A DNA stretch of 64,000 nucleotides, from contig JAEUBA010000001.1 in NCBI GenBank assembly GCA_018257865.1, forward strand, positions 620,001 to 684,000. Direction: 5' to 3'. A program made the translations under genes and the position numbers. The stretch comes from Stereocaulon alpinum. Taxonomy: Eukaryota > Ascomycota > Lecanoromycetes > Lecanorales > Stereocaulaceae. The stretch's first letter is position 1. Each line of letters opens with the position of its first letter. Under the pieces are notes generated by a model. That model was not told where the DNA came from, made no database searches, and saw only the letters and a list, made by a program, of their open reading frames with translations. Below, piece by piece: positions 1 to 10,369 of this stretch.

Positions 1-342
1 CTGAATGAGCAGCAGCAAAGTAAAGTGGTCCAATTGCTTACGGCAATAGCCTCACTATATTCTCAAGAGGATTCAGACTCCTCGGAGATGGTTGAAGCGA
101 CCACGTCAGTCATGCTTGCGCCCTCGAAACCACGCGGCTGGTCTCAACTAGCTAGTTTGTCCGATGAAGCTTTCCCGGCAGAAATGGCAGTTCTTGCAGC
201 AGCCAAAGCTGCTCCGCCTAGAGGTACGCTGGAGGCGAAAGATCTTGCCAAGGCCTATGCCGGAACGAGAAGGCTTGATGATGCTCAACGAGCCATCATG
301 GTTGCTCCTTGGACGACTCGTGGCTGGGAAGGCCTTGTCTGA
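1..342 (+). CDS. SKI3: SKI3 C-terminal end (TPR superkiller protein), partial
   Basis: The open frame enters from the left edge and stops at TGA 340-342, giving about 113 residues of a protein C-terminus. The sequence is helical and TPR-like and ends in the motif APWTTRGWEGLV, which I recognise from the end of fungal Ski3. In the Ski complex, Ski3 is the tetratricopeptide scaffold that holds the Ski2 helicase and Ski8 and feeds mRNA to the cytoplasmic exosome for 3'-5' decay. Only the last TPR-like helices are present, so the 5' part lies outside the window. It is convergent with the next gene, with about 157 nt between the stop codons. The assignment rests on the C-terminal motif only; another TPR protein is possible. 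Confidence 0.7.
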   Translation: MNEQQQSKVVQLLTAIASLYSQEDSDSSEMVEATTSVMLAPSKPRGWSQLASLSDEAFPAEMAVLAAAKAAPPRGTLEAKDLAKAYAGTRRLDDAQRAIMVAPWTTRGWEGLV

Positions 343-499
343 CTTAGACGTGTATGATTGAACGAGTCCACGGTCTCAACATCTGCATTGTTTTCAGTGA
401 AAGACGCATGGGAGGTGCATCTAGATCTCACATTGTAGTTGCATTGGGAAGTGAACAATGTCCTCAAGAGCCGCTGCATCAGAGTCGCAATTGAAGTGT

Positions 500-1294
500 T
501 CAACTCCGTCCCATAATCCTCTCACACTCATCTCTAACCTCCTCAACACCACCCACCCCCTTCCACCTCTCCAACAACCCCTTCACCTCCTCCCAATCTT
601 TCTCCGCCTCCCCTCTCCTCCCCTCATCAAGCAAACCCCCCAACCGCCTCGGCGTCCCCAAAACCCACCTAACAGTATCCCTCTCCCTCTCCCTCCTCCT
701 CTCCTCCCCCCTCTTCCTCTCCTCCCTCTCCCCCATCTCCACCTCCCCCTCCCCCACCATCCCCCTAGCAGCCAACCCCCCCGCCACCTCAGCAATATAC
801 CCCACCGCCGGACTCAACGTACTCCCCCTCGTAGTCAACGGATCCATATTCAACCTCATCCGTCTAATCGTATCGGTAGCCGTAATCAGCTTCGAATAAT
901 TATCATAAACAAGCGCCTTTCTCTCTCCATCCAATCCTTTGATCTCATTAATCAATCCCCCTTCTACCCTTAATACGCCTTCTAAGCCCTGCCCTGCTAG
1001 CACGGATTTTACGTAGGCGTCGGCATCGAAGGTGGGGGTGTCGAGTTCGCTGGTTTTGGGGGTGAAGGTGGGGGAGGAGGGGGAGGGGATGCGGGGGGTG
1101 TTGGTGCTGGTGCTGGATTCGGGAGCAGCTGAGCTGATGGTGGTGGTGGTCGTTTTGAGGTTGTAGTAATCGCGGAGAGCGGTGCGGTTGGCGCGGCGGG
1201 GTTGGGGGGCGGGAGAGGTAGCGCGTGAGGTTGTGGGGGTGCTGGTGAGGGAGGGTGAGGGGTTGGTGGGGCGGGGGGACGTTATTGTTGACAT
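500..1294 (-). CDS. VPS51: VPS51, GARP/EARP tethering complex subunit
   Basis: Single-exon gene of 264 residues starting at ATG 1294. A low-complexity Ser/Thr/Pro leader is followed by the Vps51 signature ALRDYYNLK (about residues 38-46). Next come the conserved helices FDADAYVKSVL (about 89-99) and LVYDNYSKLITATDTIRRM, typical of Vps51/Exo84-like N-termini. Vps51 links the GARP complex (Vps52/53/54) to the t-SNARE Tlg1 for retrograde endosome-to-Golgi tethering. The length fits the short fungal form rather than the long metazoan one. The last third is very rich in Arg, Glu and Gly. On the coding strand the first third is C-rich and the last third is G-rich. It is divergent from RMI1. Confidence 0.88.
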   Translation of the reverse strand: MSTITSPRPTNPSPSLTSTPTTSRATSPAPQPRRANRTALRDYYNLKTTTTTISSAAPESSTSTNTPRIPSPSSPTFTPKTSELDTPTFDADAYVKSVLAGQGLEGVLRVEGGLINEIKGLDGERKALVYDNYSKLITATDTIRRMRLNMDPLTTRGSTLSPAVGYIAEVAGGLAARGMVGEGEVEMGEREERKRGEERRRERERDTVRWVLGTPRRLGGLLDEGRRGEAEKDWEEVKGLLERWKGVGGVEEVRDECERIMGRS

Positions 1295-1636
1295 GGTGTG
1301 GTGTACCTGGATAGATTGGGGAATTGTGGAATGGGATATCTACGGTAGGGATCGTTTAGGTCCGGATGAGGCGCCTAGGGTCCACTTCTAGGGCCTGTGT
1401 CCGCTATAAGGCTAGTGTTTTAGGGGCTCTGTGGATCATCTGCTGCCGGAAAGGCAAGGCTGTACAGTATGCTCCGGCTTTGGGGCTTAGCTAGGGCTAG
1501 GGCCCATCATCATGCTGTGACACTTACGAAAGCTATGCGTCCTGCGACGGTCTACCATGGCACAATACCACGAAATCCCCTAGTAGCTCCACCACCAAAA
1601 CCATGAAAAACCCCTTCCACCATTGATGCCGCCCAA
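1295..1636. promoter_or_regulatory. Divergent promoter region VPS51 / RMI1
   Basis: A 342-nt interval between two divergent start codons, so it should hold both promoters and 5' UTRs. I see no clear TATA box. The direct repeat GGGGCTTAGCTAGGGCTAGG lies near 1480-1500. No gene is visible. Confidence 0.5.
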
Positions 1637-2323
1637 ATGTCCAACCCCACAACCCTCATCTCCACCCAACTCACAACATCCAAAAGCCTCACACCCTCAG
1701 AGACCTGGCTAACAACCTTCCTAACAACTCAACGCCCCACAACACCCCTCCCTGCACTAACGCAAACCGCATCTTTCCGTCTCCTAGCCTCCGACATCAC
1801 TACCTCCCTTTCCCATAGCCCAACAACATGTTTTCCACCGGATATCCACAACGCCAATATTAAGGAACGGAAACTAGTGGGGCCGATAGCGGTACAGGTA
1901 TTGGCTGTTGAGGACATGAGTAAGAGTCGCTGGGAGCAGATCGAGGCTATTGAGGCATTGGAAAGGGGTGAGGGAACGAAGGGCAGGGAGATTATACGCG
2001 TGACTGCGACCGAGGAGGGGGATGAGGAGAGTGGTGGGGGGGTGGCAAGGGGTGGGGGCCCGCATAAGTTGGCGCTTCAGGATGCCATTGGGAGCAGGGT
2101 GTACGGGATTGAGTTGAAGGGGGTGGAAGGGGTAGGGGTGGGAATGAGTATGGGGTGTAAATTGATCTTGAAGAATGTGGTTCTTGCGAGAGGGATGGTG
2201 CTGTTAGAGCCGGCGACTGCGACAGTGTTGGGTGGAAAGATTGAGGGGTTGCATAAGGCGTGGAAGGAGGGGAGGAAGGCGGAATTGAGGGCTGCTATTG
2301 AAGCGGGTGAGAGGGGTGGGTGA
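1637..2323 (+). CDS. RMI1: RMI1, RecQ-mediated genome instability protein 1
   Basis: Single-exon gene of 228 residues. The N-terminal helical region contains the typical ETWLTTFL segment, followed by an OB-fold with KLVGPIAVQVLAVEDMSKSR, and then HKLALQDAIGSRVYGIELK, which is diagnostic of Rmi1. Rmi1 binds Top3 and the RecQ helicase Sgs1/BLM and promotes dissolution of double Holliday junctions in the nucleus. The length is close to that of other fungal Rmi1 proteins. The ATG at 1626 is out of frame, so 1637 is the start. Composition changes sharply inside the gene: pyrimidine-rich C-ending codons up to about 1850, then runs of GGG/GTG/GAG codons to the stop. Confidence 0.9.
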   Translation: MSNPTTLISTQLTTSKSLTPSETWLTTFLTTQRPTTPLPALTQTASFRLLASDITTSLSHSPTTCFPPDIHNANIKERKLVGPIAVQVLAVEDMSKSRWEQIEAIEALERGEGTKGREIIRVTATEEGDEESGGGVARGGGPHKLALQDAIGSRVYGIELKGVEGVGVGMSMGCKLILKNVVLARGMVLLEPATATVLGGKIEGLHKAWKEGRKAELRAAIEAGERGG

Positions 2324-2468
2324 GGTTTGGCTGTGGTAGAAGAGTATGCTTGCGATAGCTAGTATTGCGAGTTGAGCTAGCGAGATTACAGTATTCGCAA
2401 TGCGGATCTGAGTCCTCCGTTGTCGGCAAAGAAGACCATGTCATTCGTTGGATGTGTGTGAATACTTT

Positions 2469-3864
2469 CTAGGTACGTATTGGATTCAAGCGCATCATTC
2501 CTTCACGGTGTTCAGTGTGCCATACGCATAGTTTCCTGTCGTAGAAGCTCGTAGACACGAAAGTATAACCGATGCTGCGGAACCCGTCAATACTCTCGAC
2601 TCGGCCATCGCCTGCATAATTCATGCTCTTGTGCTCCTCGAATTTGACGAGAATTCTGATCGACCAGGTGGCGTGATCGTGTGATGACTCGATCTTTAGA
2701 AATCTTGCTCCAGCATGCATACAGCTTGCTAGTACAAGGAAGTAGGTGCCTTCTCCGATCAAAGACACCCGGTCCACGAGTTTGAGCCGCCATACTCCAC
2801 CACCTAAGCATTCCTCGGCCAGTAATTGCGCTCGTCCGCCAGATGCGGGCAGCACCAGCACCCTGACATACTCGTCATAGCTACCAGTGAGAAGGAATTC
2901 ATCCTTGTTAGGCCAATTAGCTAAGAGCGGCAAAATGGCGGTTACACCTGCACTATGAGTATTCCGATCACGGCGTACTGGATCCTGAAGATGCTGGATT
3001 TCCTCGTTGTGATCGCCAACTGTGTCAAGGGCATGGGCACTAGATCTGTGCCGACAGAGTGCTGAATCGTCACCGCCCGAGTACAAGGGAGCGAACTTGT
3101 CGTCGGTAACGCGAGAAGATGATGCCCAAACCACCGTCCACGCCTCTAAAGAGTGTGCTTGCGACCTCCCCAGAATTTTCGCTCGATCAGCTGTTATGTA
3201 CCGCATGTAGTCAAAGATCAGCACTTGACCATCGGAGGCTGAGACAGCTATCAATGATGGTGATCCACCAAGGGACGAATCGAATGACGGGTAGCATGCC
3301 AATGAGAGCACCAATATTGATGGTTCGAACAATTGCACTACTGATTCTTTGATAAGTGTCACCTTATTTCCCCACTTCTCGAGATCGAGTCTGTAAATAT
3401 GTACAGAGCCTTCGCTCGTTGCTACCGCCAGTGTTGTTTTTTGAACTGAGCAAAAATGAAGGTCAAGAATAGCAAAGGGAGTCGCTATTGTTTGAAGACA
3501 AGACCTGTTGCAGGCGCTAATGTCAGAGAATGTACCCAAGACAGCGCCTTCGATTATGTGCCAAGGCAATTGAGCGTCAGGATCCATACAGATTATATTT
3601 CTCTAGCCGGAAGAGTTTCAGACTTCCACTTCGCTTTTGCGGCTTCTGGAGGACTACATCTTCTTTGAGTTTCTCTGTTGTACCATCCTCAGGCTTCTCG
3701 TCTACTTCCAAGACATACGTGCCCACGACAAAGTATTCTGTATTGGAAAGACAGAATTCCAGACAGCTAGGCTGCGAATCGAGGATGATGCTTGTTATGG
3801 AAGATGTAGCCTCATCCACATCAGGTTGTACTAATCCAGTGTTCGTTCCGGACGCTGATGACAT
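2469..3864 (-). CDS. DPH7: DPH7, diphthine methyl ester hydrolase (WD40)
   Basis: Two exons, 3864-3590 and 3504-2469. The 85-nt intron (3589-3505) has a GTATGG donor, a CTGAC branch point and a CAACAG acceptor; splicing restores YNLSCLQTIATPFAILDLHF. The protein is about 436 residues with WD-type repeats (IAVSASDGQVLIFD, EFLLTGSYDEYVRVL, DRKLCVWH). The segment QKRSGSLKLFRLE fits the N-terminal part of the Dph7/WDR85/Rrt2 family. Dph7 removes the methyl ester from methylated diphthine on elongation factor 2, allowing the final amidation step of diphthamide synthesis. It is divergent from the next gene across 236 nt. Confidence 0.85.
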
Positions 3865-4100
3865 CGAAAGAACTCAGCACCAATGTTTGGTCCATGTGTA
3901 GGTGATTTCGATAGGCCCAATGGGGAACGCAAAAGTGTGGCTTGCAAGGCGAGCAAGGCACAACAACTAGCGGCACCGGGAGCGCTAAAACGGTCGCCCC
4001 GCCGCCCCGCGTACCTCAAAACCCTGCGGCGATCAGGCTGACAATAACGAATCAGCAGTCGTGAGGACGGTATGTAACACAATGTTACTGTACAAAGAGG

Positions 4101-5129
4101 ATGGGGCGAGCGGAGGATGAAGGTGATACAGAGGATGATACCTTCCTGTCAGACGACTCGAGCTTCTACGGTCCGTTACTCCTTTCAATTCATATTCGAT
4201 CGCTCTGTTCATTGAACCAAACCAGGGGTCGACAACCTTCGCTCCGAGCTCGAAGAACGCGCAGAGGACTTCGATACCTCGCATTATTGGGTCAACCACC
4301 ACCTGCAGCTGTCAGTCATTGCACACACTGCCATAGAAAAAATGGCAGCCTCAGCCTCGCAGCCCCAGGAAGCGTTCAATCTATATGAAAGAAACCCCAA
4401 AGGCCGGCAACTTTCCGAGAGCGTCGATGACTTTCTCAAACGTCTCCCACCACTGAGTACCAGCACCAAAGACCATGGCTCCTGGATCTACTGCGCAAAC
4501 CCCTACGCCCCCAAGACCTACGAAAACGAGGATCAACCCACACTCATACGCAAAGGCCGCCAATTACTGGAAGGATTTACTGCCCTAAAAGCAGGCATTG
4601 AAGCCAACATGGCCGGCAAAAGCAAGAGTGTCATCACACGGCAGGTTAGTAACCCCAAAAACATACCCACCTCATCCTTAGCTAACCGTCACCTGTCCAG
4701 CTCGTACCTCACCGCAAACAACTCGCCCGCTCCCTCCTCGCCCTCGCCCGCGAAACCAAGTGCACCTCAGGAAAATGGATGCTCTTCCCCTCCCCCTCAG
4801 ACGTAAACACCGCCTGGTCCCTCATCGCCCACGCCACCGTCTCCGGCGAACTAGGTTTCGCCGCCAAAGTAGCCACAGACGACGGCTCAGAGAGAGCACG
4901 CCTCATCTGCATATACACGCATGATTATGGCGATAAGGATGATGTGAAGAGGGTCCTGGAACGGATTGTTGCGCTGGGTTTGTGTGATGGGAATGGAGGT
5001 GGTGGGGAGGGAAAGGGGATTTATTATAAGGCGGATGTTTATACGTATTTGGATCTTATGGGCGGGAATGAGTTTGGGTTGAAGACGAGTTTGTTTTCTA
5101 GTCGGGATATCTTGTGGAAGGGGAAATAG
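4101..5129 (+). CDS. DUF1917 / Bles03 (UPF0696) family protein
   Basis: Three exons: 4101-4170, 4226-4644 and 4701-5129. The two introns are 55 and 56 nt with AG ends; the first donor (GTCCGT) is non-consensus but keeps the frame. The protein is about 305 residues. Conserved blocks include HYWVNHHLQLS, GSWIYCANPY, SGKWMLFPSPSDVNTAW and RLICIYTHDYGDKDDVKRVL, ending with YYKADVYTYLDL and SSRDILWK. These match the Bles03 family (human C11orf68, fungal DUF1917). Its fold resembles eIF4E-like proteins, but its function is not established. The C-rich middle and G-rich 3' end follow the composition switch seen in other genes here. Confidence 0.75.
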
Positions 5130-5485
5130 TATGTGAGGATTGGGTTGATTGATTTGATTCTTGTATATGCGGATATCCCCTTTTGCGAAATTTCGGTTGT
5201 TATTTCGGTACATGTTGTAGCTAGAGTGAGCTTGGATGAGGCTGTATCTAGCGGCTTTTGAGTGACGGATATGGAGGTTTTGGAGCAACCTCTTATGCGA
5301 CAAATAAACTTCCTGAACCAGTATGAGCTGGCTCTCCTGGCATCCGACCGGTATGGAGCTCAAGTAAGTGTATAAGAAAGAATGACAAAGAGCACGAAAT
5401 AATCACACTGTAGGTTTCACTTGCTTGCTCCATCTTTAGAAGAGCTTCAACGCCATGCTAATGCTTCTAACTCGTTCGCTTTCCT
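5130..5485. other. Convergent intergenic region
   Basis: 356 nt between the stop codons of the DUF1917 gene and RPN12. AT-leaning 3' UTR-like sequence; I see no gene, repeat or structured RNA. Confidence 0.5.
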
Positions 5486-6375
5486 TTACACGATCGTCTC
5501 CAGCTCCCTCGCATAACCAATCGTATTCTCAATAAGCATCCCACTCGCCCCCAGAATCTCCTTCTCAGTCCTCATCTCCTCACCCTGCTGCAGCGGGAAA
5601 TAAATCCTCCCATCCTTAACCACCCACCCCCTCTGCTGCGCAAATTCAACCACGCTACCCTCACTCTCCAAAAACAGCAGATTTTTTGCGTTGGCGATAG
5701 GGAGAGACGGGTAAGCTTTTTCCGAACAGGAAGCGATTTCAGAGCGGATTGTGCCGATAAGAACCTGTATTGTGCTTATCAGCTAGAGCTTTCATGGCAG
5801 TGGATGGAGGGAGTAAGACATACCTCACAAAACACAGCAAACTCCTCACTCGGCACCCCCTCCTTCTTCGTCGCCCCCCAAACCCGATCATAGCTCCCCT
5901 CCATCAACCACCGCTCCAATTTCACCGGATACCCAATATACCGATCCTGCTCCAACCCTTTCCCTCTCGCGCCTCCCATCTCGACTTCCAGCCCTTCTAA
6001 CTCGGTATGGAATCCCGCATAATCGCCTTTCGTAAGTAGCAAGAGGAGATAGAGGCCTGTCACTTTACTTCTCTGGCCGTCGCCTGCTGGTTTGAAATTT
6101 GAGGGGGGGAGCTCGTAGAAGGGGAGGAGTTGTTGGAAGTAGCGCGTGAAGGCATCTGGGTCTTGGAGGCGGATGGAGAGGAGGGCACCCGTTTCGAGGG
6201 TTTGGCGGGATAGGTGGAGGAGTGTGGGGGAGGTTGAGGGGGTGGGGAGGAGGGCGTTTAATTGGAGGAGTTGTTTTTTGGCTATTGTTAGGAGGGAGCT
6301 GATTTTCTGTGGTGAGGGAGGAGGCGTCGTTTGTAATTGGGAAAGTGTACCCTGCAGAGGTGAGGTAGTAGACAT
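5486..6375 (-). CDS. RPN12: RPN12, 26S proteasome lid subunit (PSMD8)
   Basis: Two exons, 6375-5824 and 5764-5486. The 59-nt intron (5823-5765) has a GTATGT donor and an ATACAG acceptor. The protein is 276 residues, close to the usual size for Rpn12. It shows the CSN8/PSMD8/eIF3k helical-PCI pattern: DAFTRYFQQLLPFYELP, KVTGLYLLLLLTKGDYAGFH, DRYIGYPVKLERWLMEGSYD, then after the splice VLIGTIRSEIASCSEKAYPS. The winged-helix end includes GWVVKDGRIYF. Rpn12 is the last lid subunit to join the 19S regulatory particle. The frame stays open upstream to an ATG at 6567, but those 64 extra residues are low-complexity and would make the protein unusually long, so I chose 6375. Confidence 0.88.
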
Positions 6376-6924
6376 TATTGGAGGATCTGGTGTGGGAGCT
6401 CTGGGAGATGGTGTGGGATGGAGTTGCTGCTTTGGTTCAAGCTGCTTCGTTCGATGAGATGAGAATGAGGCGCAGCTGGGTGTGGCTGGTGGGAATAGCG
6501 AGCGAAGCGCGGAGATCAGACCGAGCCTAGCGCCAAGACGGGCCAGATCGAATGTCAACCACGACATCTTTGTTGATAGATTGTGGACCCTTCTTTGGCT
6601 TTGGGGACAATTTAGAGGCGTAACTTGGCGATATGGCTGTGCAAGGGTCTGTTTGCGTACTTAAGGGACAGGTTCCTCCTCGCTTTTGTCAACTCAAGAC
6701 AGTCGTTAAGAGCAAAAAGGAGCTATCAGAACAGGTGAGCTACCCTGGCACGAGACTCTATGTTGACATCCTACCTGAACCTTGTGATCATGAAGACCTC
6801 GAGATAAGAACACCTGGATTTCCTGCTGATCTATTTCCTGTAGACCCATCCTTCATAACACCTTATCTCAATCAATCCATCAACCTCAACCTCAACCTCA
6901 ATCGCAACCCCAAACTCTCTCATC
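6376..6924. promoter_or_regulatory. Divergent promoter region RPN12 / small conserved protein
   Basis: 549 nt between two divergent starts. It includes the in-frame upstream extension of RPN12 (to 6567) and a short open frame from 6633 that looks like leader sequence of the next gene. Just before the next start is a short CAACCT repeat. Confidence 0.45.
6881..6902 (+). repeat. CAACCT tandem hexamer in a 5' leader
   Basis: Three and a half copies of CAACCT lie 22-44 nt upstream of the start at 6925. CA/CAACC-rich, G-poor leaders are common just upstream of highly expressed fungal genes. No function is shown. Confidence 0.7.
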
Positions 6925-7212
6925 ATGAATAACAACGGTGCAGCACCAGTTGGAGCCGACAATCGCGACTACCTCGATAAGGGACTCGATGCCGCCGAGA
7001 AGAAGTTTGGCGGTCAGCGCTTCGCAGGCCCAGATGCCGTGCAGAAGAACCGTGGAATGAACGAGAAGATCACAGATGCTATTCGCAAGTGCATCGAGAA
7101 AGTTACTGGGTACGTTTGATCTGTCTCTGGGAAGAGAGCGATATTACTACGTCCATGCTGATGAAAGTTGTTCGTCTATAGGAAGAAAGCACCTGCTAAA
7201 TTCTCGAACTAA
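6925..7212 (+). CDS. Conserved small hydrophilic fungal protein (71 aa), unknown function
   Basis: Two exons, 6925-7109 and 7182-7212. The 72-nt intron ends TCTATAG, and splicing gives VTGKKAPAKFSN at the C-terminus. The product is 71 residues, charged, with no membrane segment or signal peptide. It has the pattern DYLDKGLDAAEKKFGG, a linker, then NEKITDAIRKCIEKVTGKK, predicting two amphipathic helices. I recall similar short proteins in many filamentous ascomycetes, but no function is known to me. The CAACCT-rich leader and compact gene suggest strong or stress-responsive expression; that is inference. It would be easy to miss because the last exon is only 31 nt. Confidence 0.75.
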
Positions 7213-7537
7213 GTCGAAATTCTCAGTGGTGATAGGGGTTCAGAGACGTTGGGCCTTATACCTGGAAGATTGCGATGGCAACAGCCTTAATGTTTGGCTC
7301 GTTGATGTTGTCTTTATGCGTGGAATGGATCATTGATCGGACAGATACCCCTATGTTGTCTTTCAAGCGACAGATTTGTTAGTTCACATCTATGCTATTA
7401 CGCAAAGCTCGTACTACTCTTCGTGCTAAGCCAACCTGCTTCTTTCGAACAGAATTCGCACATCGCGTAAATGCTGGATAAGTAATTACTAATTGCTATT
7501 GAAAAGGGTATCATGCAAACATCAGGCCATCCTCGCC
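7213..7537. other. Convergent intergenic region
   Basis: 325 nt between the stops of the small protein and the Myb gene; 3' UTR-like, nothing else seen. Confidence 0.5.
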
Positions 7538-10369
7538 CTACGATGCCCAAGCCTGTTTCAATAAGTGTACCCGACTAGCAAGGTCCTGGCTCACATCTCT
7601 GTCCACCATCGGCTGATCCTTCCCGTTACCCACTTGTTCGTCAAACAGCGAATCCGCGTCGTACTCATCTCCATGTGCTCCCTCTTGCTCATCGTCAGTA
7701 GTAGTAGTTGCTTCTTCCATACTGGCATCCAGGTTGACCTCGGCACCATTCGATCTGGGCAAGGCGTCGTGGCTATTACGACCTTGCGGCTCCTCGGCTG
7801 AATCTGCTACCTCCTCTTGATCGCTGTCACGGACGTATTCATTGCTTTTGCTCGAACTCTTCTTGTCCTGCGAATTCCTTGCCCGACCCACAGCCCTCCT
7901 CTTCCTCGTAGACGGCTCCTCTTCATTGTCTCCCTGTTCCCTTCTGGAATTTCTCTTCCTCCTGGGCTTCTTGGCACTAACATCGCCATGCACTTTGGGG
8001 TCCCATCTCTCATCAAGTGCGTCTCGATGGTCAGCCAATAGCCGCTTGCGAAGTCCTTTAGCGATGGCACTGTAGCCTACCGAGTGCGAGCCTGGAAAAT
8101 CCTGCTTCAAGTTCTCCCAAGCAGCTTTCTTGTCTGCAGAGTTCCAAGTTGCCTGGAATTCGGCATCTCCAATGGTCTTCCAAGGAATGTTGTCCTCAGT
8201 GGAGGCCCCGGAATCTAATATTACCTGAAGCAAAGCATACTGGTCCCCAGCCCTCATGTTGGCCACCTTTTTGAATGCCCTCTTCATCCTCCAAGGATTC
8301 TTGGTCTTGACAGATTTTCTGCCCTCAAATCCTTTGGCATCTATGGCGCTTTGCACATAATTCTTCTGCTCCCATGCTTTCAATTGGAGCCATTTCAGTC
8401 TGCACTGCAGCCTCGACCTCACACCTCCCATGCGATCGCTAATGCTTTGCCAATTGACGACATTCATGTCTTGATCCTCCTGGTCCGAATTGGGATCAGA
8501 TTCCGGAGCGTCCTCCACATACTTCTCCATCTTAGCTTGTCTTCTTTCGTCCTGCATAGCTTGTCTAGCTTCCAGAATCGCTTTACAAAGGCTCTGAACC
8601 TCCTCATTTGACCAAGCCTCTCGATTTCGATTTTCCGAATTCAGGACGTAGTTTCGGTATCGGTCCCTACAGTCCTCCCCCATACGATCAAGCATTTCGC
8701 CAATGGCCTTCCATTGATTCGGGTTTGTGGCGACAGCCCGCTTTAACATCTCGTCCTCCTCTGTTGTCCATATCCCACGTGCAGGAAAATTATGGTAACG
8801 ACGTCTGCAGAATTTTTGCACAGATATGCGCGGACGGTAAGGGACAACCTCGTGAAGCTCATCGAACAAAGCCTTGGCTTCCACGTTGTTACGTATTGTC
8901 GACTGAATATGAGTGTTGAACTTCTCTTTACTAATGCTATTCGCGTCGCAATAGCTATCACGGAAATTGTCCAACTTTTCAGCCTCGGCAGCTGTCCATT
9001 GGCCTCCACTTTTCGAGATAGCCTTGGGAGAGCTTTTAGGTTCCTTATCCCCTTTCGGCTTCTTGCTACCACTCGCTTTGGATGAGGAGACTTTCTTCTC
9101 TCGCTGTGCGCTTGGGCCGGGGGTTGCTGGGTCACTCAAGTATTCAAGGCCCTTGTTGGCAATATCCTCCATGTAGGGTGAGCCGAGCTCCGCTGAGATC
9201 TCTCTTTGTGAGTCTTCGAAGCCAGGCAAGCCCCTGACCTGCAAGTGATCAAGGGCATAAGGACTGTAGTACGGCACCCGGTGGTTGGGAGCGGTCGACG
9301 CCTCTTCTGTTCGTCTACGCTTACTCGAAGGTGCCAAGCCGTTTTGTTTTGTTTTCTGCTTTTTCTTCTGCCCAGCGTTGTCAACACCGTTACCTAGTTG
9401 ACTCAGATCTACTGAAGGTGGCAAAGCGCTCATACTGTGGAGCTCCGGGTCAATGGGCATATTGTCTTGATAATGCCCATAAGTGTTAGCCCGACAGTCC
9501 TCTTCAAAGATTTGATCAAATGTCCCAAGGTCGGGTTGCAGGATATGCTGACCTTCTACATTTTCCAATGGCTGCCGTTGATTGTCCACATCGTCTGACG
9601 TCGAGGCTCTGTCTCGCTTACGCTTCTTTTGCTTTGCCGATGCTTTGTGGGCCAAGTCGTACGTAGAATGCTCTGCAATCCCGTAACCTTCTCCATCGGA
9701 AACGTGTGGTGGCTGCTGTAAGAACCCATAAGTGTCATCTTCTGAAGTTGCCGGCAGATGTGCACTTCCATTATCCTTTTCATATTCTTGCATATATGAA
9801 GCAACAGCTTCGTCGTCGGTGGAAATTCCGTCAAGGGCATGAGCGGACTGGGAGATATCAGGGCGATACGGTGGTGGCGAAGAATGAACGACCTGGTTTG
9901 GAGGTGTAGATGGTAGATGTGGGTACTGCATTTCATCGCCTTTCCCATCACCACCAGTAAGTGTGAAAGGGTCGCTTTTTCTCTTCTTCTTGGACTTTCG
10001 TGATTTGTGGGTGCTAGACTTTTGAGAAGATATCACGGCTGACTCGTCGCCATTGGCAAGCTCTGAAGGGCGTGTGGGTGAGCTCTCTGCGATGAGCTGC
10101 TGAGACGCAGCGAGGTCGTCCTGGTAGTACGGAGCTCTGCTGTCATGGACAGGACCCTCCCGCATCAGCAGTAAAGCTCGTGCGCTTTCCTCCTCTTGAT
10201 CAATGGGGTGTTGTTCCACCTCACTCTGTCTCTTGTCTGTCCTCGACTTGCGTTTCTTGTCCTTGCTCTTCACCGTTCGCTCCATTTGGGACAGTTCTGC
10301 TGGGGTAGGTTGCGACGAGGTTTGGCCCATAGCATTCATTGGCAGCCGAGCAGCCCTTGACTTGACCAT
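7538..10369 (-). CDS. REB1/TTF1-like Myb DNA-binding protein
   Basis: Single exon, 943 residues, ATG at 10369. The first ~450 residues are disordered with several Lys/Arg clusters that look like nuclear signals (KDKKRKSRTDKR, SRKSKKKRKSD, KKKQKTKQ). Myb/SANT repeats follow: GGQWTAAEAEKLDNFR (about 455-470), GIWTTEEDEMLKRAV with QWKAIGEMLDR and DCRDRYRNYV (about 532-575), AWSNEEVQSLCKAI (about 585-600), and a fourth with WQSISDRMGG and LQCRLKWLQLK (about 640-670). This order matches Reb1/TTF-I proteins, which bind rDNA terminators and some promoters and block replication forks or stop RNA polymerase I. The tail is acidic and basic with many phosphorylatable serines. The assignment is to the family; rDNA specificity is inferred. 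Confidence 0.75.
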   Translation of the reverse strand: MVKSRAARLPMNAMGQTSSQPTPAELSQMERTVKSKDKKRKSRTDKRQSEVEQHPIDQEEESARALLLMREGPVHDSRAPYYQDDLAASQQLIAESSPTRPSELANGDESAVISSQKSSTHKSRKSKKKRKSDPFTLTGGDGKGDEMQYPHLPSTPPNQVVHSSPPPYRPDISQSAHALDGISTDDEAVASYMQEYEKDNGSAHLPATSEDDTYGFLQQPPHVSDGEGYGIAEHSTYDLAHKASAKQKKRKRDRASTSDDVDNQRQPLENVEGQHILQPDLGTFDQIFEEDCRANTYGHYQDNMPIDPELHSMSALPPSVDLSQLGNGVDNAGQKKKQKTKQNGLAPSSKRRRTEEASTAPNHRVPYYSPYALDHLQVRGLPGFEDSQREISAELGSPYMEDIANKGLEYLSDPATPGPSAQREKKVSSSKASGSKKPKGDKEPKSSPKAISKSGGQWTAAEAEKLDNFRDSYCDANSISKEKFNTHIQSTIRNNVEAKALFDELHEVVPYRPRISVQKFCRRRYHNFPARGIWTTEEDEMLKRAVATNPNQWKAIGEMLDRMGEDCRDRYRNYVLNSENRNREAWSNEEVQSLCKAILEARQAMQDERRQAKMEKYVEDAPESDPNSDQEDQDMNVVNWQSISDRMGGVRSRLQCRLKWLQLKAWEQKNYVQSAIDAKGFEGRKSVKTKNPWRMKRAFKKVANMRAGDQYALLQVILDSGASTEDNIPWKTIGDAEFQATWNSADKKAAWENLKQDFPGSHSVGYSAIAKGLRKRLLADHRDALDERWDPKVHGDVSAKKPRRKRNSRREQGDNEEEPSTRKRRAVGRARNSQDKKSSSKSNEYVRDSDQEEVADSAEEPQGRNSHDALPRSNGAEVNLDASMEEATTTTDDEQEGAHGDEYDADSLFDEQVGNGKDQPMVDRDVSQDLASRVHLLKQAWAS

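Noticed and set aside
458..973. Plus-strand open frame of 171 codons
   Set aside because: Pro/Leu/His-rich shadow of VPS51 on the opposite strand, caused by its G-rich coding strand.
6376..6567. Upstream in-frame extension of RPN12 to ATG 6567
   Set aside because: It adds 64 low-complexity residues and makes the protein longer than the family; the start at 6375 gives the usual size. It may still be used as an alternative start.
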